Assembly: GCA_002685455.1 (NCBI GenBank) | Contig: NYXF01000037.1 | Coordinates: forward strand, 35,543-43,836 | Reading direction: 5' to 3' | Length of the DNA stretch: 8,294 bases | Source: Porticoccus sp. | Lineage (GTDB): Bacteria; Pseudomonadota; Gammaproteobacteria; Pseudomonadales; Porticoccaceae | Shown: positions 1 to 7,111 of the stretch, piece by piece | Position numbering within the stretch: the first letter of the stretch is position 1 | How the letters are laid out: each line of letters begins with the position of its first letter | The notes under the pieces: generated by a model | The model's database searches: none | Told to the model about the DNA's origin: nothing | Seen by the model: the letters and a program-made list of their open reading frames with translations, nothing else | Position numbers and translations under genes: made by a program

Positions 1-1083
1 CCTGGATTGGGCGTTGGAGCGATATAAAACAGATACCTCAGCCCGCATACCACCATTTTTAACCCAATCATTAATAGTTCCAGATATAAAACGAGCTTCG
101 TCATGTTCATTAAATGAGGCATAAAGTGCGATCGGTTCTCCCTCAACCTCTTCTGTCCAAAGATTCTTCCCAAGTCGGCCAGTATTTTGTGAAATTACTG
201 CATTAGCTGCAGATAGAATATTTTTAGTGGATCTATAATTCTGCTCAAGTCGCACTGTAGCAGTCTCTGGATAGTCACGATTAAAATTTAAAATATTTTC
301 AACTTTCGCTCCACGCCAACCATAAATAGATTGGTCATCGTCTCCAACTGCGGTAATTCTGACGCTATCACCAGCAAGTAATCTCAACCAAGCATACTGA
401 ATAGCGTTTGTGTCCTGAAACTCATCAACCAAAATTTGGCCAAAGCGATTCTGGTAATGGCTAAGTAAAGCTGGATTTTTTAACCAAAGTTCGTATGCAC
501 GTAAAAGTAATTCTCCAAAATCCACCATACCTGATCTGACACATGTATCCTCATAAGCTACATAGATTTGGGTCATTATTCTCTGGTAAGGATCGTCTGC
601 AGATTTCAGATTGTTTGATCTAAGCCCATCATCTTTTTGTTTATTTATGAAGCCCTGGGCTTGTTTGTATGGCCATTTACTATCGTCAATCCCAAGTAAG
701 CGATATATACGCTTGATTGTTCTGAGCTGATCTTCACTATCTAAGATTTGGAAATTTTCTGGCAAACCTGCATCTTTCCAATGTAGCTTTAACAGCCTAT
801 GAGCTAATCCATGGAAGGTTCCAACCCACATGCTCGAGATAGGAGTTCCAAGCATATTTTCTATACGCCCTTTCATTTCCTTAGCTGCTTTATTTGTAAA
901 GGTAACACCTAAAATGCTTTGTATCGAAATATTTTCTACTTGAACCAACCAAGCTATTCGATGAACGAGAACACGGGTCTTCCCACTACCTGCACCAGCC
1001 AACACCAACAGGTGCTTGTCAGTGCTCGATACTGCTTCTCTCTGAGCAGAATTTAAGGGATTAAGTATAGGTGTTACATCCAT
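1..1083 (-). CDS. uvrD: DNA helicase II UvrD, N-terminal half (cut by left edge)
   Basis: This is the first 361 residues of a superfamily 1A 3'-to-5' helicase, normally about 720 residues, which unwinds DNA in nucleotide excision and mismatch repair. Visible motifs in order are the Q motif region with LNSAQREAV (10-18), Walker A GAGSGKT (30-36), motif Ia TFTNKAA (61-67), motif Ib VGTFHGLAHRLL (97 region), Walker B VDEFQDTN (219-226), motif III GDDDQSIYGWRG (247-258) and motif IV EQNYRST (280-286). The last visible residues are YRSNAQSR, so motifs V and VI lie beyond position 1. I chose the ATG at 1083 because MDVTPILNPLN lines up with the E. coli start and puts the Walker lysine at residue 35, as there. 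An in-frame ATG at 1107 would add eight residues; neither has a clear Shine-Dalgarno. Rep and PcrA are close relatives, but the 1A and 1B match favours UvrD. No break is visible. Confidence 0.95.
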   Translation of the reverse strand, partial: MDVTPILNPLNSAQREAVSSTDKHLLVLAGAGSGKTRVLVHRIAWLVQVENISIQSILGVTFTNKAAKEMKGRIENMLGTPISSMWVGTFHGLAHRLLKLHWKDAGLPENFQILDSEDQLRTIKRIYRLLGIDDSKWPYKQAQGFINKQKDDGLRSNNLKSADDPYQRIMTQIYVAYEDTCVRSGMVDFGELLLRAYELWLKNPALLSHYQNRFGQILVDEFQDTNAIQYAWLRLLAGDSVRITAVGDDDQSIYGWRGAKVENILNFNRDYPETATVRLEQNYRSTKNILSAANAVISQNTGRLGKNLWTEEVEGEPIALYASFNEHDEARFISGTINDWVKNGGMRAEVSVLYRSNAQSR

Positions 1084-1175
1084 ATGTTTTAATTTTAACA
1101 GATCCATAATCGAATAGGTTGATATTAAATAGTAAAAAATAATATTTAGCTTTTAACAACCTCAATTACATTTTC

Positions 1176-1192
1176 TTGTAATTTATTTACAA
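1176..1192 (+). promoter_or_regulatory. Putative HexR operator upstream of hexR
   Basis: TTGTAATTTATTTACAA is a perfect inverted repeat with 6-bp arms and a 5-bp centre. Its core differs at one position from the HexR consensus I recall, TGTAATwwwATTACA. A further half-site ATTACA at 1165-1170 pairs with TGTAAT at 1177-1182, which makes three half-sites in 28 bp. The site ends 26 bp before the chosen hexR start. A weak promoter, TTTAGC (1145-1150) and TACATT (1167-1172) with a 16-bp spacer, would start transcription inside the operator, which fits repression by HexR of its own gene. The match to the consensus is seen; binding is inferred. Confidence 0.6.
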
Positions 1193-1206
1193 TGGGTTTA
1201 TTTAAT

Positions 1207-1211
1207 AGGGG
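1207..1211 (+). promoter_or_regulatory. Ribosome binding site that fixes the hexR start
   Basis: AGGGG lies 7 bases before the ATG at 1219. The upstream in-frame ATG at 1192 has no such site and overlaps the operator palindrome, so the 1219 start is strongly preferred. Confidence 0.6.
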
Positions 1212-1218
1212 TTTGCTT

Positions 1219-2076
1219 ATGAAGCCAGCAGAATTGACGAATGCTATCAGCGAAAATATTTCTCTAATGAGAAAATCTGAGCGAAAAGTCGCTAAATTTA
1301 TTTTAGATCATTCAACTGAAGTTATTCATATGAGAATCGTCGATTTGGCAGAAGCTGCAAAAGTTAGTGAGCCAACAGTTGTAAGATTCTGTAGAGCAAT
1401 AAATTTCACAGGTTTCCAGGGATTCAAGTTAGCCCTTGCTCAACAACTTGCGTCAAGCCCCAGTCAAGGAAAGATCGCTGTAACAGAAGCTGACTCCGTT
1501 TCTGAATATACTTTTAAAGTTTTTGACTCAACTGTCGATACCCTTCTAAAAGCCAGAGATTCAATAGATCTTCAGGCACTTAACTTGGCAGTAGAAGCTC
1601 TGTGTTTTGCAAAAAGAGTTGAATTTTTCGGCTTTGGAGCCTCATCAGCAGTTGCTTTTGATGCACAACATAAATTTTTTAGATTACAGATCTCAACTGC
1701 CGCGTATGCTGATCCACATCTTCAAAACATGTCTGCCACATCAATGGGACCAGGGGACGTTGTAGTAGCTATATCTCAATCTGGAAGAACGACTACACTA
1801 ATAAATGCTATTGAAAAAGTAAAAGAAAGAGGTGCTATTGTAATAACTATTTCTCCCTCAGAAACACCGATTGCAGCGGCTGCCACAATACCTATTTGTA
1901 TAGATGCAAAAGAAGATATTGAAATTTATACACCTTTATCTTCACGCATAGCTCATTTAGTCGTTATTGATGTTCTCACTATTGGGGTTGCGAAGCACAA
2001 AGGAGGTGATTTGCAAGAGCACTTACTTGATCTTCAAATTGGACTTGAAAGCCTAAGAGAATCAAGTAGTAATTAA
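1219..2076 (+). CDS. hexR: RpiR-family transcriptional regulator HexR
   Basis: This is a 285-residue cytoplasmic regulator with an N-terminal RpiR helix-turn-helix domain (about 1-77) and a C-terminal SIS sugar-phosphate-binding domain (about 130-255). The DNA-binding part carries RKSERKVA (18-25) and SEPTVVRFCRA (50-60), very close to E. coli HexR. The SIS domain shows FFGFGASSAVA (136-146) and the phosphate-binding SQSGRT (186-191). E. coli HexR is 289 residues. In known species HexR senses 2-keto-3-deoxy-6-phosphogluconate and controls central carbon genes such as zwf, edd and eda; the ligand here is inferred. The start at 1219 has a good Shine-Dalgarno, and a longer form from 1192 would overlap the operator. 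Its stop codon overlaps the stop of convergent djlA, so no intrinsic terminator can sit between them. The assignment over other RpiR members rests on overall similarity and the matching operator. Confidence 0.88.
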   Translation: MKPAELTNAISENISLMRKSERKVAKFILDHSTEVIHMRIVDLAEAAKVSEPTVVRFCRAINFTGFQGFKLALAQQLASSPSQGKIAVTEADSVSEYTFKVFDSTVDTLLKARDSIDLQALNLAVEALCFAKRVEFFGFGASSAVAFDAQHKFFRLQISTAAYADPHLQNMSATSMGPGDVVVAISQSGRTTTLINAIEKVKERGAIVITISPSETPIAAAATIPICIDAKEDIEIYTPLSSRIAHLVVIDVLTIGVAKHKGGDLQEHLLDLQIGLESLRESSSN

Positions 2077-2852
2077 ATTTTAGCTCGATGTATTTTGAGA
2101 TAATCATACGCTGCCTGTATCTCCTGAGATCTCTCTGTAGCCACCTTAATCATATCCTCTGGTAAACCTTGGCCCATCAGTTTATCTGGGTGGTTTTGAC
2201 TCATTAATTTGCGATAAGTTTTTTTCATCTCCTGATCTGTGCATCCACTATTTAGGCCAAGTGCTTTATACGCTTCAGTCACACTCGACTCGCTAGTAGG
2301 GACATTTTCGGAGAAACGACTCTGGTTGAGAATCATTTCAACAAAATTTTTAAATTCAGACTGACTGTAACCAAGACGTATTGCAATTTTTTCTAAAAAC
2401 TTTTCTTCAGATATATCTAAATTATTGTCAGCCAATGCCATAACAATTAAATACATAAGAAGCGCTTGCTTTAACTGTGAGGTTTGCCCACATGCATCTA
2501 AAAAAGTATCTAATATTTTATTAATTTCCTCATTAGAGGCATCGGCCCCTCTTTTAAATTGCTGTATCGCAACCTGCCGGTGTGATTCAGTCATTCCGAT
2601 TTTACTTATAAATTGCTCGGTATGATTAATTTCATCTTTTGAAATATGGCCGTCAGCTTTAGCTAATTTTCCCATTAAAACAAATGTTGTCTCTAAAAAG
2701 ACCTTTTGTCGACGTGCATTGCTAAGAGGATTCACACCACCAATTCCGTAAATTCTTGCTCTGTCGATACTACTACCAATAAAATAGCCTATAAAAGCAC
2801 CAAATAGACCCAACATCTGAAAACCGATCAGTGCAAAAATAAATTTATACAT
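2073..2852 (-). CDS. djlA: Membrane-anchored J-domain co-chaperone DjlA
   Basis: This 259-residue protein has the three-part build of DjlA. An N-terminal membrane segment (about 4-27) is rich in spaced glycines (10, 15, 18, 22, 26), like the dimerising DjlA helix. A TerB-like helical domain follows (about 48-172, with FVLMGKLAKADGHIS at 57-71). A C-terminal J domain (about 192-257) carries the HPD motif at 221-223 inside YRKLMSQNHPDKL. E. coli DjlA is about 270 residues, so length is normal. Family members stimulate DnaK from the inner membrane and are tied to envelope stress and capsule signalling in enterobacteria; that role is inferred here. The start ATG has only a weak AAGAG site about 10 bases upstream. 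It is divergent from the photolyase gene across 85 bp and shares overlapping stops with hexR. Confidence 0.9.
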   Translation of the reverse strand: MYKFIFALIGFQMLGLFGAFIGYFIGSSIDRARIYGIGGVNPLSNARRQKVFLETTFVLMGKLAKADGHISKDEINHTEQFISKIGMTESHRQVAIQQFKRGADASNEEINKILDTFLDACGQTSQLKQALLMYLIVMALADNNLDISEEKFLEKIAIRLGYSQSEFKNFVEMILNQSRFSENVPTSESSVTEAYKALGLNSGCTDQEMKKTYRKLMSQNHPDKLMGQGLPEDMIKVATERSQEIQAAYDYLKIHRAKI

Positions 2853-2881
2853 AATAATCTGCTCTTACATTGTGCTTTATT

Positions 2882-2926
2882 TATAATGATTCATCATATC
2901 AGTTGAAAGATTCGCTAGAAAGGGGG
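2882..2926 (+). promoter_or_regulatory. Candidate -10 box and Shine-Dalgarno of the photolyase gene
   Basis: A perfect TATAAT sits at 2882-2887 and AGGGGG at 2921-2926, the latter 11 bases before the photolyase ATG. No good -35 is seen at the expected distance, which may mean an activator is needed. The overlapping palindrome ATGATTCATCAT (2886-2897, arms of 5) falls at the inferred start of transcription and could be an operator. On the minus strand a TATAAA in the same place could serve djlA. Confidence 0.35.
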
Positions 2927-2937
2927 CTTAACTTATT

Positions 2938-4446
2938 ATGGCAAATATTGAAAATAATTTATTTGTAATCTTTGGGAATCAATTATTTGACCCCGAAATA
3001 CTAAAAAAATATGACTGTAACTCTGTCTATATGGCTGAGGACTTTGGTTTATGTACATATGAAAAACATCATAAGCTCAAAATTTACCTGTTTCTTTGTG
3101 CTATGAGAGAGTATAAGGACGAACTTGAGCGTAGTAATATAAAAATATATTATTCGAAATTAGATCGGCGAAAAAAAAATACTACTTACATAACCTCATT
3201 AAAAGAATTCCTTTTGCAAAATCAGATAAAAACGTTAAATTTTTTTGAGATAGAGGATAAACCGCTAGAAACCATAATTATTGAAGAGTTCGATAAGGAA
3301 GAAATAGCTTATAAAATTCACCGCTCACCAATGTTTATGTTTTCAAGACAAGAATTTCGGGAGTTTGCTAAAGATAAGAAAAAATTCAGAATGTCATCAT
3401 TTTATCAGCTTGGTAGAAAAAAATTCGATGTACTATTGGACGGAAATGAAAAACCTATTGGTGGTAAGTGGTCATTTGATGAGGAAAATCGAAAGAAAAT
3501 TCCATCAAATACAATAATACCCGAGATACCAAAAGTTTCTAGGAGCGATCATCATGAAGCAGTGGTTTCTGCTGTAGAAAAAAACTTCGGGGCTCATCCA
3601 GGTTTAATGAAAAATTTTTGGTTCCCCGTAACTAGAGTATCTGCAGTTCAACAACTCGATACATTTTTGAATCAAAAGCTAGATAATTTTGGTATCTACG
3701 AGGACGCTATGCTCGAAGGGAAGAATTTTTTATTCCACAGCTGTCTGAGTGCTGCGATGAATATTGGTCTTTTGTTGCCCTCCGATGTAATTAATAAAAT
3801 ACTCATATTTGCAAAACAAAACTCAACACCAATAAATTCAGTAGAGGGGCTAATTAGACAAATATTGGGTTGGAGGGAATTTATTAGGGGTGTCTACCAA
3901 GAAAAGGGTGATTACCAAAAAAATCAAAATTATTGGTCTCACGAGAAAAGCTTGTCCAATAGTTGGTATGATGGATCAACTGGTTTGACACCACTTGACG
4001 ACTGTATTGGGAGTGCTCTTAGTGATGGCTATAGCCATCATATTCCGAGGTTAATGGTAATTAGTAATTTAATGAACCTCTGCGAAATAGCTCCTAAAAA
4101 TATTTATAAATGGTTTATGGAAATGTATATAGATTCATCAGATTGGGTCATGACTCCAAATGTTTTTGGAATGGCAACATTTGCCGATGGTGGCCTCATG
4201 TCAACAAAGCCATATACTTGCGGCTCCAATTACATATTAAAGATGAGTAACTATAAAAAAGGGCCTTGGTGTGATGTAGTAGATGGTCTTTATTGGCGGT
4301 TCATGGAAAAAAATAGGAAATTTTATGAGTCAAATCCTAGGCTCTCTGTACTAGTTAGATCTCTAGATAGAATGGATATTGACCGGAAAACTTTGATCTT
4401 TGAAAAAGCAGAGCAATTTATCAAAGAAAATACCGAAAAAAACTAA
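2938..4446 (+). CDS. (6-4) photolyase-like protein, FeS-BCP/DPRP family
   Basis: This 502-residue protein belongs to the bacterial cryptochrome/photolyase-related family typified by Agrobacterium PhrB (about 507 residues), which repairs (6-4) photoproducts with FAD and blue light. The N-terminal Rossmann antenna domain (about 5-140) begins with FVIFGNQLF. Family hallmarks are GGKWSFDEENRKK (175-187), ILGWREFIRGVY (309-320), the His pair SHHIPRLM (366-373) thought to act in (6-4) repair, DSSDWVMTPNVFGMATF (399-415) in the FAD pocket, and the C-terminal LYWRF (451-455). PhrB binds a 4Fe-4S cluster through four cysteines. Here a cysteine is kept at 356, but the CxxC after the MSxY stretch is replaced by YKKGPWC (439-445). 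Other nearby cysteines are 382, 428 and 445. The cluster may therefore be altered or absent. The gene stands alone, opposite in strand to both neighbours, and is AT-rich. Signalling rather than repair cannot be excluded. Confidence 0.88.
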   Translation: MANIENNLFVIFGNQLFDPEILKKYDCNSVYMAEDFGLCTYEKHHKLKIYLFLCAMREYKDELERSNIKIYYSKLDRRKKNTTYITSLKEFLLQNQIKTLNFFEIEDKPLETIIIEEFDKEEIAYKIHRSPMFMFSRQEFREFAKDKKKFRMSSFYQLGRKKFDVLLDGNEKPIGGKWSFDEENRKKIPSNTIIPEIPKVSRSDHHEAVVSAVEKNFGAHPGLMKNFWFPVTRVSAVQQLDTFLNQKLDNFGIYEDAMLEGKNFLFHSCLSAAMNIGLLLPSDVINKILIFAKQNSTPINSVEGLIRQILGWREFIRGVYQEKGDYQKNQNYWSHEKSLSNSWYDGSTGLTPLDDCIGSALSDGYSHHIPRLMVISNLMNLCEIAPKNIYKWFMEMYIDSSDWVMTPNVFGMATFADGGLMSTKPYTCGSNYILKMSNYKKGPWCDVVDGLYWRFMEKNRKFYESNPRLSVLVRSLDRMDIDRKTLIFEKAEQFIKENTEKN

Positions 4447-4463
4447 ACGTTCGTTATTTATAT

Positions 4464-5237
4464 TTAAGATTCAACGAATGCTCTTTCAATAACATAATGG
4501 CCAAGCTTAATGTTCCGTGCCTCGGTAAAATCTTTTGATTTAAGAATTGCCACTAAATCTTTAATCATGCTTGGGCTTCCACAAATCATAAAACGATCGT
4601 CATTTACATTAGGATAAGGTTGGTTTAAGTCTAAGAATAATTTCCCACTGGTCATTAGTTCAGTCAAACGCCCATTATTTTTGTAGGGCTCACGAGTTAC
4701 TGTAGGGTAGTAAATTAATTTTTCACGGACTATTTCGCCTAAATATTCATCATTTGGCAATACATTTTCAATATAATCAGCATAAGCTAACTCTGATACT
4801 TCACGAACGCCGTGGGTAAGTATCACACGGTCGAACTGATCGTAAATCTCAGGATCTTTTATGATACTCATAAAAGGTGCAAGACCAGTTCCAGTACTCA
4901 ACAGATAAAGATATTTTCCAGGAATCATATTATCCGGAATCAAGGTACCATGTGAGCGTTTACCAACTAAAACTTCGTCACCTACCACAAGATTCTGTAG
5001 CTTCGAGGTGAGCGCTCCATCAGGTACCTTAATACTAAAAAACTCAAGTTCGTTTTCATAATTAGCACTAGCGAAACTATAGGCCCTTAAAAGTGGGCGC
5101 CCTTCTGATGGTAATCCGATCATTGTGAAGTGACCGTTTTTGAAACGAAAACTTTGATCACGAGTAGTTCGAAAACTGAACAAAGTGTCATTCCAATGAT
5201 GCACATGTGTTACTTTCTCTGTCATGATCTCGGTCAT
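4464..5237 (-). CDS. fpr: Ferredoxin/flavodoxin-NADP+ reductase Fpr
   Basis: This 257-residue soluble FAD enzyme moves electrons between NADPH and ferredoxin or flavodoxin, feeding iron-sulfur, radical and oxidative-stress enzymes. The FAD-binding RAYS motif is at 51-54, followed by FFSIKVPDGALTS (66-78). The NADP(H) domain shows STGTGLAPF (114-122) and MICGSP (217-222). The C-terminal YVIERAFVES continues past the tyrosine with the Ala-Phe extension typical of subclass I bacterial enzymes (Azotobacter, Pseudomonas, Rhodobacter; about 257 residues). The ATG at 5237 has AGAGG 5 bases upstream; the second in-frame ATG (5225) has a poorer site. It follows the wecA-like gene by 167 bp of AT-rich DNA with nested inverted repeats, so it probably has its own promoter, although none is clear-cut. 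The 3' end lies 17 bp from the convergent photolyase stop. Confidence 0.94.
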   Translation of the reverse strand: MTEIMTEKVTHVHHWNDTLFSFRTTRDQSFRFKNGHFTMIGLPSEGRPLLRAYSFASANYENELEFFSIKVPDGALTSKLQNLVVGDEVLVGKRSHGTLIPDNMIPGKYLYLLSTGTGLAPFMSIIKDPEIYDQFDRVILTHGVREVSELAYADYIENVLPNDEYLGEIVREKLIYYPTVTREPYKNNGRLTELMTSGKLFLDLNQPYPNVNDDRFMICGSPSMIKDLVAILKSKDFTEARNIKLGHYVIERAFVES

Positions 5238-5310
5238 ATTTGCCTCTGATTGAAGAATTAAAGATATTCCTAAAGAAATTATTTTATTAATTTAAGTTGA
5301 AAATTTTTTT

Positions 5311-5399
5311 ACTTCTTAGTTTGTATAAGTTTATATTTATTATTTTATCTTATTTGGATGTAAAGAATAAACAAACTCTCAATTATATTGGTAAGAAGT
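5311..5399 (-). repeat. Nested inverted repeats in the wecA-fpr spacer
   Basis: Read on the minus strand, ACTTCTTA (5399-5392) can pair with TAAGAAGT (5318-5311), and inside it AGTTTGT (5377-5371) with ACAAACT (5324-5318). A smaller pair, ATAAG and CTTAT, lies further in. The arms could make a long imperfect stem in the fpr leader or at the end of the wecA-like transcript. AT-rich sequence makes chance pairing fairly likely. Confidence 0.3.
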
Positions 5400-5404
5400 C
5401 TGAA

Positions 5405-6436
5405 TTATAGGTTTTTATGCTTACTAGAATTTTTTTTTACAAATGACCAGCCAATATAAGCTAACGTGGTCAAAATAAATATACTTAGGCTTGCAGTAGG
5501 GTATACCTGCTGGACCAGTAAACCTAGAGCTAGTAAACAAAAAGCACAGACTAAAATGATAAGTAAAGTCTTTTTTGACGAATAGCCGGTGTCTAAAAGT
5601 AGATGATGGAAATGCTGTCTGTCTGCAGTTAGAGGCGACCCTCCAGAGCAAATGCGGTGCAAGCATACCGTGAAAGTATCTATTACTGGTACGGCCACGC
5701 ACCATAAAACAGATGTCGGAACCATCGACCTAGGCTCACCTTGACTCAAAAACACTAAAATCCAAGCTAAAATAAAACCAATTAGTAAACTGCCGGCGTC
5801 ACCTAAAAATATTTTTTTTGAAGTAACCAGGTTAATGTATAAATACGGCAAGATTGCTGCGCTAAACATTAACAAAAAACCTAATATCGATGCTTTTTCT
5901 TTCACAGCACCAAATAAAATTATACCGATGACAGTTACGAGCGCCAAAGATCCCGCCAAACCGTCTATTCCATCACTCATATTAAATGCGTTAACTAATC
6001 CAACCACTGCAAAAATTGTAAAAGGTATAGCAAACTGTCCTAACTCAATCTCGTTCGCACCAAATGGACTACCGAAAGACACAATGCAAATGTCGGTGCA
6101 TATTATTATTACTAAACAAGATATAATTTGAACTAAAATTCGTAACCATATGCTCAGGTTTTTAAGATCGTCCAGCATGCCAATTACAAGTATCAGAGAA
6201 GAGGTCATTAAAAGATAGAATAAATTATCTGGAAAAGGACGGCTGATGTACATCGCAATAAACATACCAAAATAAATACATAAGCCGCCAATCAGGGGCA
6301 CATTACCCTCATGTTGTTTTCGGTCATTTGGGGTATCTACTAGATTTATATTTATTGCAATTGGACGAAGAATTTTTATCGCAAACAAAACACTGAACAT
6401 TGCAATTAGGCTGGCCTGCCAAAATTCTAACATCAT
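5405..6436 (-). CDS. wecA: WecA/MraY-type undecaprenyl-phosphate sugar-1-phosphate transferase
   Basis: This 343-residue polytopic inner-membrane protein belongs to glycosyltransferase family 4 (PNPT), which loads a sugar-1-phosphate, usually GlcNAc from UDP-GlcNAc, onto undecaprenyl phosphate to start O-antigen or related glycans. Family motifs in order are DTPNDRKQHEGNVPLIGG (34-51), the acidic pair LDDLKN (88-93), NAFNMSDGIDGLAG (149-162), FLGDAGS (210-216) and the cytoplasmic loop DRQHFHHLL (272-280). About ten hydrophobic segments are visible. E. coli WecA is 367 residues. The HFHH loop and overall pattern favour WecA over MraY, but the exact sugar is not readable. I prefer ATG 6436, with AAGGG 13 bases upstream, because a GTG at 6463 would lie only about 8 bases after the predicted transcription start. 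No other glycan genes are nearby. Confidence 0.87.
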   Translation of the reverse strand: MMLEFWQASLIAMFSVLFAIKILRPIAININLVDTPNDRKQHEGNVPLIGGLCIYFGMFIAMYISRPFPDNLFYLLMTSSLILVIGMLDDLKNLSIWLRILVQIISCLVIIICTDICIVSFGSPFGANEIELGQFAIPFTIFAVVGLVNAFNMSDGIDGLAGSLALVTVIGIILFGAVKEKASILGFLLMFSAAILPYLYINLVTSKKIFLGDAGSLLIGFILAWILVFLSQGEPRSMVPTSVLWCVAVPVIDTFTVCLHRICSGGSPLTADRQHFHHLLLDTGYSSKKTLLIILVCAFCLLALGLLVQQVYPTASLSIFILTTLAYIGWSFVKKNSSKHKNL

Positions 6437-6477
6437 GATTAATATATAACCCTTGCCGCTCACAATTTGAGTTTAAC

Positions 6478-6506
6478 ATTATATGTAATAAGTGGGATTC
6501 GAACAA
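6478..6506 (-). promoter_or_regulatory. Sigma70-type promoter of the wecA-like gene
   Basis: On the minus strand TTGTTC (6506-6501) and a perfect TATAAT (6483-6478) are separated by exactly 17 bp. Transcription would begin near 6471, which leaves a leader of about 35 bases before ATG 6436 and argues against the GTG at 6463 as the main start. Confidence 0.6.
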
Positions 6507-6605
6507 ATCGTACGTCCGACGATGGTTGAAGGTTTTTTGTCTGGTAGATAAAATTATTAAACTAACACAAAATATCAGCAGCCATTAAGAAGTATAGAAT
6601 TGAAT

Positions 6606-7004
6606 CTAGTCAGAAAATATTTTAGGTTTCCAAAGAACTGCATTTTTAGCTTTCAGACGATTTGTAAATAATTTATATTTTGATTGCTCTTCTTCCCACT
6701 CTATGAGCCATTTATGACCGTCACGTTCTGCATCAATAAATATAGCATTTGTTATAACTAAGGGTACAAGCACAGATAAATGAATAATTATGCTTGTTAC
6801 GGTACTGTAATTAACAAACCCTAAATAAACTGAGGCAATAAATCCAAAGAATACGCTCCAAATCACAAATAAAACTAGCATAAAATAAGCTTGTAATTTT
6901 GGACAGGGAACGTATTTGAGCGGATTATATTTTACATCCATTATGACTCTCCATGTTTTGACAAAGAGCATAATTGACCTTTTAAAAAGATTTGGTTTTT
7001 TCAT
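6606..7004 (-). CDS. Small membrane protein of unknown function
   Basis: I do not recognise this 132-residue protein. It has a basic N-terminal helix (1-20, rich in Lys, Arg and Phe), a stretch MDVKYNPLKYVPCPKL (22-37), two hydrophobic membrane spans (about 40-62 and 69-91) with a short loop, and a charged C-terminal tail with EWEEEQ (102-107) and KNAVLWKPKIF. By charge, both ends are probably cytoplasmic. ATG 7004 has AGAGG 11 bases upstream. An internal ATG at 6941 has a better-placed GGAG (7 bases) and would give a 111-residue form beginning at MDVKYNPL, so the start is uncertain. It lies 203 bp downstream of the ferritin-like gene on the same strand, behind a likely terminator, so it is probably a separate unit. 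No cofactor or catalytic motif is visible. Confidence 0.7.
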   Translation of the reverse strand: MKKPNLFKRSIMLFVKTWRVIMDVKYNPLKYVPCPKLQAYFMLVLFVIWSVFFGFIASVYLGFVNYSTVTSIIIHLSVLVPLVITNAIFIDAERDGHKWLIEWEEEQSKYKLFTNRLKAKNAVLWKPKIFSD

Positions 7005-7111
7005 ATTACTTAATGCCTCTTTCTATATACTGTTCAAAAATATGAATTATGTACACAAAATTAATTTTATTAAAAATACTCGCAGATTTAGTGATATCAA
7101 GATTATTTTTC

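Noticed and set aside
1176..1204. TTGTAA and TATTTA with a 17-bp spacer as the hexR promoter.
   Set aside because: Transcription would start on top of the Shine-Dalgarno at 1207-1211, leaving no usable leader.
4447..4490. TTCGTT and AACGAA arms between the convergent photolyase and fpr genes as a terminator.
   Set aside because: The loop is long, the stem is short, there is no T-run, and one arm lies inside the fpr coding region.
6489..6505. On the minus strand TTCGAATCCCAC resembles the T-loop and 3' T-stem of a tRNA, as at an integration site.
   Set aside because: The 5' T-stem does not pair, no acceptor stem or CCA follows, and the bases are accounted for by the -35 box and spacer of the wecA-like promoter.
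6510..6545. GTCCGACGATGG followed by a T-run as a plus-strand terminator.
   Set aside because: The only stem is 4 bp (CGTC-C-GACG), it is not next to the T-run, and no plus-strand gene ends nearby.
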